A stretch of DNA of 64,000 nucleotides from Alphaproteobacteria bacterium (GTDB lineage: Bacteria > Pseudomonadota > Alphaproteobacteria > Rhizobiales > Aestuariivirgaceae): contig JAHEFB010000002.1 in assembly GCA_024640405.1 (NCBI GenBank), positions 62,001 to 126,000 of the forward strand, read 5' to 3'. The position numbers and the translations under genes are program-made. The notes beneath the pieces were generated by a model. It was given only the letters and a program-made list of their open reading frames with translations, did not search any database and was not told the origin of the DNA. Shown here one piece after another: positions 19,632 through 29,593 of the stretch (the stretch's first letter is position 1; each line of letters begins with the position of its first letter).

Positions 19632-19738
19632 AAGGGCGCAGGCTTTAACTCAAATCTGACGGGGACAGGCTTAGCAATTTCTAGTGCATCTGAGTTTGGT
19701 GGTTCGACCGCCGGACCGGCTGCCGGAAGGAGACGGTT

Positions 19739-20056
19739 ATGTCTATTAAAGCCTACGCCATGATTGCTGTTGCACTTACCGTGTTTGCCTGGGCAACATC
19801 GCCTGCGCGTGCCATTTCGTCTGGCATTCGGCATTGTGCCGAGCACGATACCATCACTGATAAATTGTCATCGAAATACAATGAACAACGCTCCGGCATG
19901 GGGCTGGTTGGATCTTCCGGAATGGTCGAGCTTTTTACCGCAAAAAGCGGCACCTGGACCATTGTGGTCACTCAGGTCGACGGCACGTCCTGCATCGTGG
20001 CTGCCGGGAATTCCTGGGCAGAATACAGCCGCAAGCCAAAACTCTCCGGGCTTTGA
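19739..20056 (+). CDS. Small secreted protein of unknown function
   Basis: ORF 105 aa; signal peptide MSIKAYAMIAVALTVFAWATSPARA; upstream GGAAGGAGACGG SD. Confidence 0.75.
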   Translation: MSIKAYAMIAVALTVFAWATSPARAISSGIRHCAEHDTITDKLSSKYNEQRSGMGLVGSSGMVELFTAKSGTWTIVVTQVDGTSCIVAAGNSWAEYSRKPKLSGL

Positions 20057-20099
20057 CGCTGTTTGGCAGGTAGCACAGCGGCGTTCTGCGGGTTGTTGT

Positions 20100-20180
20100 T
20101 CAGGCGATGGCCTGGCTGGCAATGAAGGACAGACTTGCAAGCACACTTAGAATTAATACTACTTTCAGGTCGTAAGTCAT
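20100..20180 (-). CDS. Candidate 26-aa hydrophobic microprotein MTYDLKVVLILSVLASLSFIASQAIA
   Basis: Read directly; GGAAAAGGAGACCGCGCC SD upstream of ATG; absent from the ORF track because of its size. Confidence 0.45.
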   Translation of the reverse strand: MTYDLKVVLILSVLASLSFIASQAIA

Positions 20181-20290
20181 GGCGCGGTCTCCTTTTCCGG
20201 AGTTGTTTTTATTGACGCCAGTGTTTCACAGGATCACAGAACCGTGAGTGAACGCCTTGTTCACCCGCGGTTCATGTAGCAGTGAAATTC

Positions 20291-22711
20291 CTACGCTCTC
20301 AGCCGCATATTTTCCGGATCCCAGGCAGGTTGCTCGATGATCCGGGCAGCACGCATTTCGTTGAACATCATGATATCGAAGTCTTTGGTCATATCGGACT
20401 TCTTCGGATCGACATAGGCGAAAGCGAGTGATTTTTCGACCGCATGGCCGTAGGCGCCGCTGGTCGTGATGCCTACAACTTCACCGTTCTGATAAACCGG
20501 TTCGTTGCCGGCGCAATCTGCATCCGTTGCATCCATTTCCATATAGACCAGCTGAATTCGCGGCCCATGCTGTTTCGACGCCTGGGTTGCCGCCTTGCCG
20601 ATGAAGTCCTTGTCGAACCTGCAGAACCGCTCCATGTCTCCTTCGATCATGGTGATTTCCTGGGTCAATTCGCTACCCCAGCCGCGATAGGCTTTTTCCA
20701 TGCGGAGAGAATTCATGGCGTAGGCACCGAACAATTTCATGCCCAGTGGTTCGCCGGTTTCCATCAGTGCGTCGAAGATCGCCGGCAAACCGGCCATCGG
20801 GGCATGAATTTCCCAACCCAGTTCGCCAACATAGTTGACCCGCAACATGCGGACGTCCTTTACGCCGGCCACTTCGGTGAAGCTACCCTGCAGCCAGCGC
20901 AACCCTTCGTTGGACAGATCCTGAGTCGTATGAGGTTGCAGGATGTCACGCGAATTTGGTCCGGCCAGTGCCAGTACGCCGAATTCATCGGTAACGTCTG
21001 TAATGGTAACAACTTCATCCTTGTTGCGGCGCCAGCGCAGTACATCCATGTCATGCAGTTGTGCAACCGCGGCAGACAACACATAAAAATGTTCTTCGCC
21101 AAGCCGGGTGACGGTGATTTCGCTTTCAATACGGCCGCCTTCTTTCACCAGATGTCCCAGCATGATGCCGCCGACCTTCTTTGGAACGCGGTTGGCGCAG
21201 ATACGCTCAAGGAAGCTCTCCGCGTCCTTGCCCGTTACATCAAATTTGGCAAATGTAGTCAGGTCCATGAGGCCGGCTGATTCGCGTACCGCTTTGCATT
21301 CCTGCGCTACCGCATCAAACCAGTTGGAGCGGCGGAATGAGTAGTCTTCGCCTGTTCCATCGGTTGAAAACCAGCGGGCGCGTTCCCAGCCGAACACAGC
21401 CTGGAACTGGGCGCCGCGATCCTTCAGGCGGTCATATAGTGACGAAGTGCGAAGCGGGCGCATGTCCATGTGCTGCTCACCGGGGCGATAGCAGTAATAC
21501 ATGTGCTGGTAATCAACGACCGAGAGGTTTGCCGAGTACTCCTTGGTGGCCCAATTGCCGAACCGGCGAGGGTCAAACTCGGCCATGTTGATATCGGTTG
21601 CTCCATGCACCATCCACTGCGCCAGATATTTGCCGGCGCCCGCACCCTGGCAAATGCCGATGGAAGCGCCTGTCGCCATCCAGTAATTTGCCGGTCCTGG
21701 AGCAGGGCCCAACAGAAAATTGGCATCCGGGGTGTGGGTGATGGCACCGGAAATTACCGACTTGATGCCGGCATTGGCAAATATCGGCATACGCTCGGTG
21801 GCCTTTTCCAGCCACGGCATCAACCGGTCCAGTTCAGGTGTTATCAACTCGCTTTCAAAATCCCAGGTTGGCGGATTGCCGTCCCAGCACACATGAGCAC
21901 CTTCAGTCTCATAGGGACCAACCAGCACTCCGTCTGTTTCCTCGCGCAGGTAGGAATGGCAGTAGGGGTCGCGGACAACGGGCAATTCATCCTTCAGGTC
22001 GATGAGTTCCTGCACCGGTTCGGTAATCAGGTAATGGTGCAGCATGTTGCACATCGGTACATTGTGCCCGGTCCATGCGCCCACTACGTCGGCATAGGAT
22101 CCTGCTGCGTTGACCACGTGTTCGCAAACGATGTTGCCCTTGTCCGTGACAACCCGCCATTCACCGGTTGGCAACAGCTCGATGTTTTCCACCATGGTGC
22201 GGCGATAGATTTCCGCGCCACCCTGGCGAGCGCCGGCTGCCATGGAATTGGTAACATCTGCAGGTGCCACGTGACCATCGGTGACGGTAACAAAGGCCAT
22301 CTTGACCCCAAAGGTCTCCAGATAGGGGTGATACTTCTTTATTTCATCAGGCCCGATCAGGGCGGCCTCGTAACCAATCAGTTTCGACACGCCGTAGACC
22401 TGCTTGAACCATTCAACCTCGGAATCGGTGATTGCCAGTCGAAGGCCGCCACATCCATGCCACGACACAGCTTCGCCGGTCATTTCCTCCAGCTTGGGAT
22501 ATACAAGAGTGCCTTCGTGGTGAATTTTGGCCAGATTCACGGAACCGGTAAACTGCGGACACTGTCCGGCTGCATGCCACGTGGAGCCTGACGTCAGCTC
22601 GCCTTTTTCGACCAGAACCACATCTGTCCAGCCTTCTTTGACCAGAGAATACAACAGGCCGACGCCCATTACACCGCCGCCAACAATGACAACCCGCGCA
22701 TTCGATTTCAT
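20291..22711 (-). CDS. FAD-dependent oxidoreductase with C-terminal GcvT/aminomethyltransferase domains (dimethylglycine/sarcosine dehydrogenase-like)
   Basis: ORF 806 aa; RVVIVGGGVMGVGLLYSLVKEGWTDVVLVEKGELTSGSTWHAAGQ; GcvT-like LGWEIHAPMAGLPAIFDALMETGEPLGMKLFGAYAMNSLRMEKAYRGWGSELT. Confidence 0.93.
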   Translation of the reverse strand: MKSNARVVIVGGGVMGVGLLYSLVKEGWTDVVLVEKGELTSGSTWHAAGQCPQFTGSVNLAKIHHEGTLVYPKLEEMTGEAVSWHGCGGLRLAITDSEVEWFKQVYGVSKLIGYEAALIGPDEIKKYHPYLETFGVKMAFVTVTDGHVAPADVTNSMAAGARQGGAEIYRRTMVENIELLPTGEWRVVTDKGNIVCEHVVNAAGSYADVVGAWTGHNVPMCNMLHHYLITEPVQELIDLKDELPVVRDPYCHSYLREETDGVLVGPYETEGAHVCWDGNPPTWDFESELITPELDRLMPWLEKATERMPIFANAGIKSVISGAITHTPDANFLLGPAPGPANYWMATGASIGICQGAGAGKYLAQWMVHGATDINMAEFDPRRFGNWATKEYSANLSVVDYQHMYYCYRPGEQHMDMRPLRTSSLYDRLKDRGAQFQAVFGWERARWFSTDGTGEDYSFRRSNWFDAVAQECKAVRESAGLMDLTTFAKFDVTGKDAESFLERICANRVPKKVGGIMLGHLVKEGGRIESEITVTRLGEEHFYVLSAAVAQLHDMDVLRWRRNKDEVVTITDVTDEFGVLALAGPNSRDILQPHTTQDLSNEGLRWLQGSFTEVAGVKDVRMLRVNYVGELGWEIHAPMAGLPAIFDALMETGEPLGMKLFGAYAMNSLRMEKAYRGWGSELTQEITMIEGDMERFCRFDKDFIGKAATQASKQHGPRIQLVYMEMDATDADCAGNEPVYQNGEVVGITTSGAYGHAVEKSLAFAYVDPKKSDMTKDFDIMMFNEMRAARIIEQPAWDPENMRLRA

Positions 22712-22825
22712 GTCTAGTGTCCTTCAAGGAAAGTTTGCAGGCCCCATTAGACACCCTATTTCGGTGTATCGGCAAGATTTGAGATGGCGTGGTTCTGTGA
22801 AAAATTGGGCTTTGGTCGGGTCGGG

Positions 22826-22861
22826 GTGAGGGCGCTTCACCATCGGATGAAGCGCCCTCAC
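22826..22861. terminator. Strong hairpin just downstream of the DUF4399 gene
   Basis: GTGAGGGCGCTTCA-ccatcgga-TGAAGCGCCCTCAC, 14-bp perfect stem; no clear U-tract. Confidence 0.55.
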
Positions 22862-22872
22862 GGTTGAGCTCG

Positions 22873-23301
22873 TTATTTTACGGTGACGGTGATTTTCTCT
22901 GACATGATGGGTGGGTTGTGCGGGATGTGGCTCCAGTCACCCAGCACAAGTTGCAGGGTGTGAGTGCCGGGCGGCAGTTCCAGCGTCTTCTCAGTCTGAC
23001 CGCCTCCGAAGTGGACGTGCTGTTCGTCGGCCGGAATAGGCTCATTGAGTTCTTCGCCCTCTATTGCCTCGTCAATGATCAGGTGATGGTGCCCGGTGTG
23101 TTCTTTCTCTGTTCCCGCTGGCGCAACACCCATGCCCTTCAGGCCGAACTGCACTGTCACCGGGTTGCTCAGTGTGTCGCCATTTTTGATGTTGATGAAA
23201 TAGACACTGGCGCCGGCTGGCGCGGGTGTTTCTCCGGCAAGTGCGGTCGCGCTCACCGCCATTGTGGCAGCAAGGGTTGCGATTGAAACGAGCTTGTTCA
23301 T
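22873..23301 (-). CDS. DUF4399 domain secreted protein
   Basis: Start MNKLVSIATLAATMAVSATALA; YFINIKNGDTLSNPVTVQFGLKGMGVAPAGTEKEHTGHHHLIID. Confidence 0.9.
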   Translation of the reverse strand: MNKLVSIATLAATMAVSATALAGETPAPAGASVYFINIKNGDTLSNPVTVQFGLKGMGVAPAGTEKEHTGHHHLIIDEAIEGEELNEPIPADEQHVHFGGGQTEKTLELPPGTHTLQLVLGDWSHIPHNPPIMSEKITVTVK

Positions 23302-23420
23302 AGGTTCTCTCCGATTGTTATGGGCATGCTGCAGAATACACATAGCGGAGCGCTGAAACATACAATTGATTTCAGGTAAAGGTGGTGGGCCCATTTCAAG
23401 TTGAGCCGGATAAAATCTCG

Positions 23421-24941
23421 CTAACCCGTATGACTCAAGACCAGATACAGGGTGCCGGCCAGCACAGCGGTTGCCGGCACTGTAATGATCCATGCGGCGA
23501 TGATGGTCATGAAATGCGATCTGCGGACCAGTTTCCGGTAGACAATCTCGTCTTCGCTGCGTTCATCGTTTTGAGCCTGTTGGGCCGCGGGACCTCCTGA
23601 CCTGCGGGCCAAATAAGTTCGCCGGCGTTTGGAGTGGGTCGTGTAATACTCACGAAGGAAACCAACTCCGAAGACACCGCCGACGGCAATATGTGTCGAG
23701 CTGACGGGCAGGCCCAGCCCTGATGCGATCAAAACGGTGATGGCGGCGGACAGAGCCACGCAGAACGCCCGCATCGGGTTCATTTTGGTGATTTGTTCAC
23801 CGACCATCCTGATCAGTTTCGGGCCGTACAGGAACAAACCGAGACTGATGCCAAACGCTCCAATCATCATTACCCACAACGGTATTCCGACTTTCGCATC
23901 GACCGAACCGGACTGGATAGTGTGCAGGATGGCAGCAAGCGGGCCAACCGCATTGGCGACATCGTTGGCGCCATGGGCGAACGACAACAGCATTGCGGAG
24001 AATATCAGAGGAATATGAAACAATTTTCGCAGTGACTGATTGCGGTTCTCCATTCCCTGCGACTGGGCACGTATCAACGGGCGCAAGACCATCACTGAGA
24101 TGCCGAATACCACCAAACCCAATAGTGCAACGGTGCTGAGTTCGGGTTTCCAGACTTTCTTCAGGCCTTTCATGACAAGGTAGCAGGTGAATGCCGCCAG
24201 CATGAGGGACACAAGCATCGGCACCCATTTTCGGGCGGCCGCAATCTTGTCCTCCTGGTAGATGATGTTGGATTTGATGAACCACAAAAACAACGCCGCG
24301 ATTCCACCGCCCAATAGCGGCGAAATTACCCAGCTCGCCGCAATAGCACCCATTACTCCCCAGTTCACAACATTGAAGCCAGCGGCTGCAATTCCCGCTC
24401 CCATGACGCCGCCGACGACCGAATGTGTGGTTGATACCGGTGCGCCGAGCCACGTCGCCAGGTTGACCCACATCGCACATGACATAAGCGCAGCCATCAT
24501 TGCCCAAACGAAGGTGTTCGCATCTGCAACCTGCTTTGGATCGACTATGCCTTTGGAAATGGTCGAAACCACATCTCCTCCGGCAATAATGGCACCAGCA
24601 CTTTCAAATACTGCTGCGATCAGCAACGCCGTCATCAACGACATCGCCTTGGATCCTACGGCGGGCCCAACATTGTTGGCGACATCATTGGCGCCGATAT
24701 TCAAGGCCATGTACCCGCCGATGACGGCCGCGGCAACGATCAGCGCGCCATTTGGGTTTTCCCCACTGTAGGCGGATGCAAGCAAACCGGCGCCCACGAG
24801 AAAGACAATGGCCAGGCCCGGCGCCAGCAGTTGCATGGACAATGCTCTGGTAGCAGTTTCCATGCTGGAGAGTTTCGACAGGTCCTTGTCGAGCGACGTT
24901 TTGCGCAACTGCCCGGCAGGTATCTGTGCGTCCTCACTCAT
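23421..24941 (-). CDS. Inorganic phosphate transporter (PiT family)
   Basis: ORF 506 aa; duplicated GANDVANNVGPAVGSKAM and GANDVANAVGPLAAI motifs. Confidence 0.95.
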   Translation of the reverse strand: MSEDAQIPAGQLRKTSLDKDLSKLSSMETATRALSMQLLAPGLAIVFLVGAGLLASAYSGENPNGALIVAAAVIGGYMALNIGANDVANNVGPAVGSKAMSLMTALLIAAVFESAGAIIAGGDVVSTISKGIVDPKQVADANTFVWAMMAALMSCAMWVNLATWLGAPVSTTHSVVGGVMGAGIAAAGFNVVNWGVMGAIAASWVISPLLGGGIAALFLWFIKSNIIYQEDKIAAARKWVPMLVSLMLAAFTCYLVMKGLKKVWKPELSTVALLGLVVFGISVMVLRPLIRAQSQGMENRNQSLRKLFHIPLIFSAMLLSFAHGANDVANAVGPLAAILHTIQSGSVDAKVGIPLWVMMIGAFGISLGLFLYGPKLIRMVGEQITKMNPMRAFCVALSAAITVLIASGLGLPVSSTHIAVGGVFGVGFLREYYTTHSKRRRTYLARRSGGPAAQQAQNDERSEDEIVYRKLVRRSHFMTIIAAWIITVPATAVLAGTLYLVLSHTG

Positions 24942-25044
24942 CAGTAGATCCGTTCCGCTGTGTCATGACAGTCTTGTGACTATCAAAAGCAGCGAACCGA
25001 AACCATGACTCTGCAAAAGTTATACCCGTCAATTCGTTGTTCGA

Positions 25045-25563
25045 TTACACCAATCGTCTGTCCGAGCCCAGCTTGAACAGCACTTCCTTCAAGCCGTTGT
25101 CGTCAACTCGCTCCGCGGCTTCCTCAATTGTCAACCACTTGACTTTACGCTGGCCCAATTCGGGAAATTTCTTGGCTTGACCGGGATTCTCCAGCAGATA
25201 GACGTCCATGCGAACCGGCAATTCGACTCCTGGTTCAATGGTCTTGGAAGCAGTATAAGATGCATAAAGGTTTGACTGTACTGAACCAGTCAGACCGGCC
25301 TCTTCCCACGCTTCCTGTGCAGCAATCTCGGCATGGCTGAGACCTGGTTCCGGCCAGCCTTTGGGGATAATCCACTTGCCGCCGCCGCGTGAGGTGATCA
25401 GGCACACCTCCAACGTTCCCCTGCCTGTACGGTAGGGGAGGGCGCCAATTTGGAGTGCAGTGTTGCGGGCTGAAAATATCTGCATCGCTTCGGCAATCCA
25501 GTTTCTGATCGACTTGGTCTCCATTGACGAAAAACGGCCCTTTGCATCTGCTGCACATCGCAC
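25045..25563 (-). CDS. NUDIX hydrolase
   Basis: NUDIX box region GWPEPGLSHAEIAAQEAWEEAGLTG; likely start METKSIRNW at 25524. Confidence 0.9.
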   Translation of the reverse strand: MRCAADAKGRFSSMETKSIRNWIAEAMQIFSARNTALQIGALPYRTGRGTLEVCLITSRGGGKWIIPKGWPEPGLSHAEIAAQEAWEEAGLTGSVQSNLYASYTASKTIEPGVELPVRMDVYLLENPGQAKKFPELGQRKVKWLTIEEAAERVDDNGLKEVLFKLGSDRRLV

Positions 25564-25691
25564 AACATACTTGACCGGGGCGATTCGCGCCTTGACGATG
25601 GCCGGCAGGGCTGGTCGTGTGTTGGCGATACTGCAGTGTGTCGCTTGTTGGATCGATGGTGTAACAGATACATGAAGCCAGAGTTATTTTT

Positions 25692-27782
25692 GTGAATTTG
25701 CGCCCGAATATGGAGACAAGAAATTCAGTGTGCCCGCATGACTGCCCGTCGGCGTGCGCCATTGAAGTCGATGTGCTGGACGCCAATACCATAGGCCGTG
25801 TTCGCGGTGCGAAAGGCAATCCTTACACCGCGGGAGTGATTTGCGAAAAGGTCGCCCGGTATGCCGAACGCATTCATCATTCAGACCGTTTGTTGCATCC
25901 GCTGAAGCGCAAGGGGGCGAGAGGATCCGGTGAGTGGCAGCAGGTGTCCTGGGAAGATGCACTGGACGAAGTAGCATCCGCAATGTTGAAGGCTGAAGAA
26001 AAGCACGGCGCCGAAGCCGTGTGGCCGTATTATTTTGCCGGTACGATGGGGTTGCTGATGCGAGATGGAATGCATCGGCTGCGGCATGTCAAGAAATACT
26101 CCGGCATGTATGATACAATCTGCACATCTCTGCCAATTGCCGGCTACACCGCAGGTACCGGCAGTTTGTCCGGTACCAGTTCCAGTGAAATCGCAAGTTC
26201 TGATCTTGTCGTGCTGTGGGGGACCAATCCGGTCAATACACAGATCAACGTGATGACCCATGCCGTGGCGGCGCGAAAACAACGTGGCGCCAAAATCGCG
26301 GTCGTCGATGTCTATGAGACCGGAACAATAAGGCAGGCCGATATTGGTCTGGTGATCCGACCCGGAACTGACGGTGCACTGGCCTGTGCCGTGATGCATA
26401 TTGCTTTTCGTGAAGGATATGCCGATCGCGCCTACATGCAAAAATACACAGACGACCCGGCAGGCCTTGAGGCGCACCTGAAGAGCAAAACACCCCAGTG
26501 GGCGGCTTCTGTCACCGGCCTGAGTGTCCGGGAAATTGAGACCTTCGCAGCGATTGTTGGCAAGACAAAAGCAACCTACTTCAGGCTTGGTTACGGATTT
26601 GCGCGTTCACGCAACGGCTCGGCAAACATGCATGCAGTCACGAGTATCGCTGCAGTGATGGGCCATTGGCAGCACAAGGGTGGTGGCGCGCTACATTCCA
26701 ACTCGGGAATTTACAAGTGGAACAAGATGATGATCGAGGGCCTCGATGCCTTTGATCGCGGCGTCCGCATGCTTGACCAGTGCCGCATTGGTGCAGTGCT
26801 CAACAATGATCCCCATGATCTTCAGGGTGGCCCCCCGGTTACGGTACTGTTCACACAAAACACCAATCCGATTACCGTTGCGCCGGATCAGAACGCTGTT
26901 AAACAGGGCTTTGCACGTGATGATCTTTTTATCTGCGTACACGAGCAGTTCATGACGGAAACGGCTGAATTGGCCGACATCGTCCTGCCTGCCACCATGT
27001 TTCTCGAACACGATGATGTCTACCAGGGCAGTGGCCACCAGTTCATTCAGCTTGGTCCAAAATTGATCAATGCGCCCGGAGAATGCCGTAACAACCATCA
27101 GGTAATCTGCGAACTCGCGGGCAGGGTTGGCGCCGAACACCCCGGTTTCGATATGAGTGAGCGAGAAATTATCGACTGGACACTTGAGCATTCCGGCAGA
27201 TTGCGTATCGATGATCTGCAAGCAGCCAAATGGCTTGATGTCCAGCCGGAGTTTGACACAGCGCATTTTCTGAACGGCTTTGGTCATCCCGACGGCAGGT
27301 TTCGCTTCAAACCGGACTGGGGTGCCGTGCGGCACAAGAGTCACGTCACGTCCAAGGGGCCAGTCGCCAGTATGCCTGCATTCCCCGATCATTGGGACGT
27401 GATCAGGGCAGCGGATGAGCAACATCCTTTCAGATTGGCAACCAGTCCTGCCCGGACGTTTCTAAACACCACATTCAATGAAACGCCAAGTTCCCTGAAA
27501 CGCGAAGGTCGACCGGAATTACTGATGCATCCTGCCGATATGGATGACAGCGGCATTACCGACGGGCAAAAGGTTGTAGTCGGCAATGAATTGGGCGTGG
27601 TGACACTTCATGTACGCCGCAACGACAAAGTCAGGCGCGGTGTGGTGATTTCCGAGGGCATTTGGCCCAATCGCTGTTTTGACGGTGGTTGCGGCATAAA
27701 CACGCTGGTTGGCGCCGACCAGCCCGCACCTGTCGGTGGTGGTGCTTTCCACGACAACCATGTCTGGATAAGACCGGCTTGA
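25692..27782 (+). CDS. Molybdopterin-dependent oxidoreductase
   Basis: ORF 696 aa; [4Fe-4S] CPHDCPSAC...GVICEKV; LWGTNPVNTQINVMTHAVAARKQRGAKIAVVDVY; ELADIVLPATMFLEHDD. Confidence 0.94.
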   Translation: MNLRPNMETRNSVCPHDCPSACAIEVDVLDANTIGRVRGAKGNPYTAGVICEKVARYAERIHHSDRLLHPLKRKGARGSGEWQQVSWEDALDEVASAMLKAEEKHGAEAVWPYYFAGTMGLLMRDGMHRLRHVKKYSGMYDTICTSLPIAGYTAGTGSLSGTSSSEIASSDLVVLWGTNPVNTQINVMTHAVAARKQRGAKIAVVDVYETGTIRQADIGLVIRPGTDGALACAVMHIAFREGYADRAYMQKYTDDPAGLEAHLKSKTPQWAASVTGLSVREIETFAAIVGKTKATYFRLGYGFARSRNGSANMHAVTSIAAVMGHWQHKGGGALHSNSGIYKWNKMMIEGLDAFDRGVRMLDQCRIGAVLNNDPHDLQGGPPVTVLFTQNTNPITVAPDQNAVKQGFARDDLFICVHEQFMTETAELADIVLPATMFLEHDDVYQGSGHQFIQLGPKLINAPGECRNNHQVICELAGRVGAEHPGFDMSEREIIDWTLEHSGRLRIDDLQAAKWLDVQPEFDTAHFLNGFGHPDGRFRFKPDWGAVRHKSHVTSKGPVASMPAFPDHWDVIRAADEQHPFRLATSPARTFLNTTFNETPSSLKREGRPELLMHPADMDDSGITDGQKVVVGNELGVVTLHVRRNDKVRRGVVISEGIWPNRCFDGGCGINTLVGADQPAPVGGGAFHDNHVWIRPA

Positions 27783-28061
27783 AATCGGCAGGTGCATCAT
27801 GTGACGGTCAACGCCCCGCACGGCTGCTTCCGGTTTCAGTCCGCTACTCTGGCCTGTGAGTTAACATTGCAGGTGATCTCAATCGGGCAAGTCGTTGAAA
27901 AGAATCATTTCCTGATTTTGAGAATCACGGCATGGTTTGGTCATGATCTTTGTACGTACACCATCTCCGGTACTGGAACTGGTCTGTATCGCGGGCTTGA
28001 TAGCCGCAGCAACGCTGGCCCCTCTGGCTGTTCTGGCCTCGGCATTGACCTGAAGCTGGGT

Positions 28062-28766
28062 CTAGACCAGGTCAGGGTAAAACTCCGCTATCATACGTTG
28101 ATTGTAATCCACGAGGTTCTTGTGGGACCGCGCATGGCCCAGAACCTCGCTGTCAAATATGGGGCAGAGGCAGCCGGCAACAAAACTGAACACTGTGGCA
28201 TCTGCACCACACGCCCTGGATCCCATCAGATATTTGTTGTCGCCCATGATGTCCGACAGAGACGCAAGAATTCGGGCAGCCAGCCGGCAAATTTCGGAAC
28301 GCGAGTGTCTGGCGATGCCTTGACCCCACATGTTGCGTTTAACCTGCTTGCGAACGAACAATATCAAGAGTCCGCGCATCGGAGCCGGAATGTCGTCGAA
28401 AAATTTTCGCGGCCCGCGATCGAAATTTTCATCCACTGCCCAGCGCTCATGCATGACGGCAAAATACAGGCTTTCCTCCAGCATTTTTTCAACCGACCAT
28501 GCAATCCCGCGATCACGCGGTGAAAGCTGTTTGTCGAAATCGATGCCGTGCTTGTCCTCAAGATGAAAGCGGATAAAGGTTGTATCGGGTATGACCGCAT
28601 CACCGTCATGCAAGACCGGAATTTTACCTTTTGGCGCTTTGCGCACATCTCCAACTTCTGTTGTGTACTGCAGGCCCGCCAATTTCAGCAACATCTCGCC
28701 CTTCATGGCGAAAGGGCTGGGGTCCGGCAGTCCGAAAGCCGGTCCGAAGACTTGTAGTTTCAGCAT
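28062..28766 (-). CDS. Glutathione S-transferase family protein
   Basis: ORF 234 aa; thioredoxin-like N-terminus with GKIPVLHDGDAVIPDTTFIRFHLEDKHG. Confidence 0.85.
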   Translation of the reverse strand: MLKLQVFGPAFGLPDPSPFAMKGEMLLKLAGLQYTTEVGDVRKAPKGKIPVLHDGDAVIPDTTFIRFHLEDKHGIDFDKQLSPRDRGIAWSVEKMLEESLYFAVMHERWAVDENFDRGPRKFFDDIPAPMRGLLILFVRKQVKRNMWGQGIARHSRSEICRLAARILASLSDIMGDNKYLMGSRACGADATVFSFVAGCLCPIFDSEVLGHARSHKNLVDYNQRMIAEFYPDLV

Positions 28767-28944
28767 GATAAGCTCCTGGCAGGTGATGGTAAATATAACA
28801 TGTTCTTGTTATGTTCGTATAACTGATGCGCATTGCAAAATCAACTTTGCGCGAGCGGTTTCAACATTTGGTAGGAAGGCTCGATATCCAGTCGGCTCAT
28901 GCTGACAATTGTTGGCAAAAACCGCCGCGTGGTGATGGTGCCCG

Positions 28945-29592
28945 TCAACCGGCTGCGAGCAGAGACAGGTTTGCAGCATCATCGTCGGTAAACTCCACCA
29001 GGTTATCATTCAGGCGGATGCGGCCTTCAGCCAGCGCATTCAGCACTTTTGGATAAAGCTTGTGTTCAATCGGTAGAACTCGCGCAGCAAGTGTATCTGC
29101 GTCATCACCCGGCAAAACCTTTACGACGCCCTGCGCAATTATTGCTCCAGCGTCCAGTTCTGCGGAAACAAAATGCACCGAGCATCCGTGAACCCGCACA
29201 CCTGCCCGCAGGGCATGTTCATGGGTGTCAACGCCTTTGAACAGTGGTAAAAGCGAAGGGTGGATATTGATGATTTTCCCTTCCCACCTGGCCACGAAAT
29301 CCGCAGTCATGATGCGCATGAAACCGGCACACGCGACAAACTCAACCTTGTTTGCCAGCAGTGCCTCATGCATTGCTTCATCCAGCGCCTCCCGCGTCCC
29401 CAGGGATTTGTGGTCCAGAGCAATGGTGTTGATTCCGGCATTTTTTGCCAGTTGCAGCCCCCTGGCGTCCGGTCTGTTCGAAATTACGCAAGCAACTTCA
29501 TATACACAGCTTTCTGACCTTGCCGCCTCAATCAGCGAAGCCATGTTGGACCCGCGGCCCGAAATCAGTATACCGACACGCTTGCGGTTCAT
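28945..29592 (-). CDS. purN: Phosphoribosylglycinamide formyltransferase
   Basis: Start MNRKRVGILISGRGSNMASLIEAA; GFMRIMTADFVARWEGKIINIHPSLLPLFKG; GCSVHFVSAELDAGAII. Confidence 0.97.
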   Translation of the reverse strand: MNRKRVGILISGRGSNMASLIEAARSESCVYEVACVISNRPDARGLQLAKNAGINTIALDHKSLGTREALDEAMHEALLANKVEFVACAGFMRIMTADFVARWEGKIINIHPSLLPLFKGVDTHEHALRAGVRVHGCSVHFVSAELDAGAIIAQGVVKVLPGDDADTLAARVLPIEHKLYPKVLNALAEGRIRLNDNLVEFTDDDAANLSLLAAG

Positions 29593-29593
29593 G

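Noticed and set aside
20444-21280. 278-aa + strand ORF, and the 373-aa ORF at 21470-22591
   Set aside because: Antisense to the well-supported FAD/GcvT oxidoreductase; high-GC shadow ORFs.
27943-28053. 36-aa ORF MIFVRTPSPVLELVCIAGLIAAATLAPLAVLASALT
   Set aside because: Hydrophobic and open, but no convincing SD; not enough support to call.
27792-28523. 243-aa + strand ORF
   Set aside because: Mostly antisense to the GST gene, no recognisable family, composition typical of a shadow ORF.
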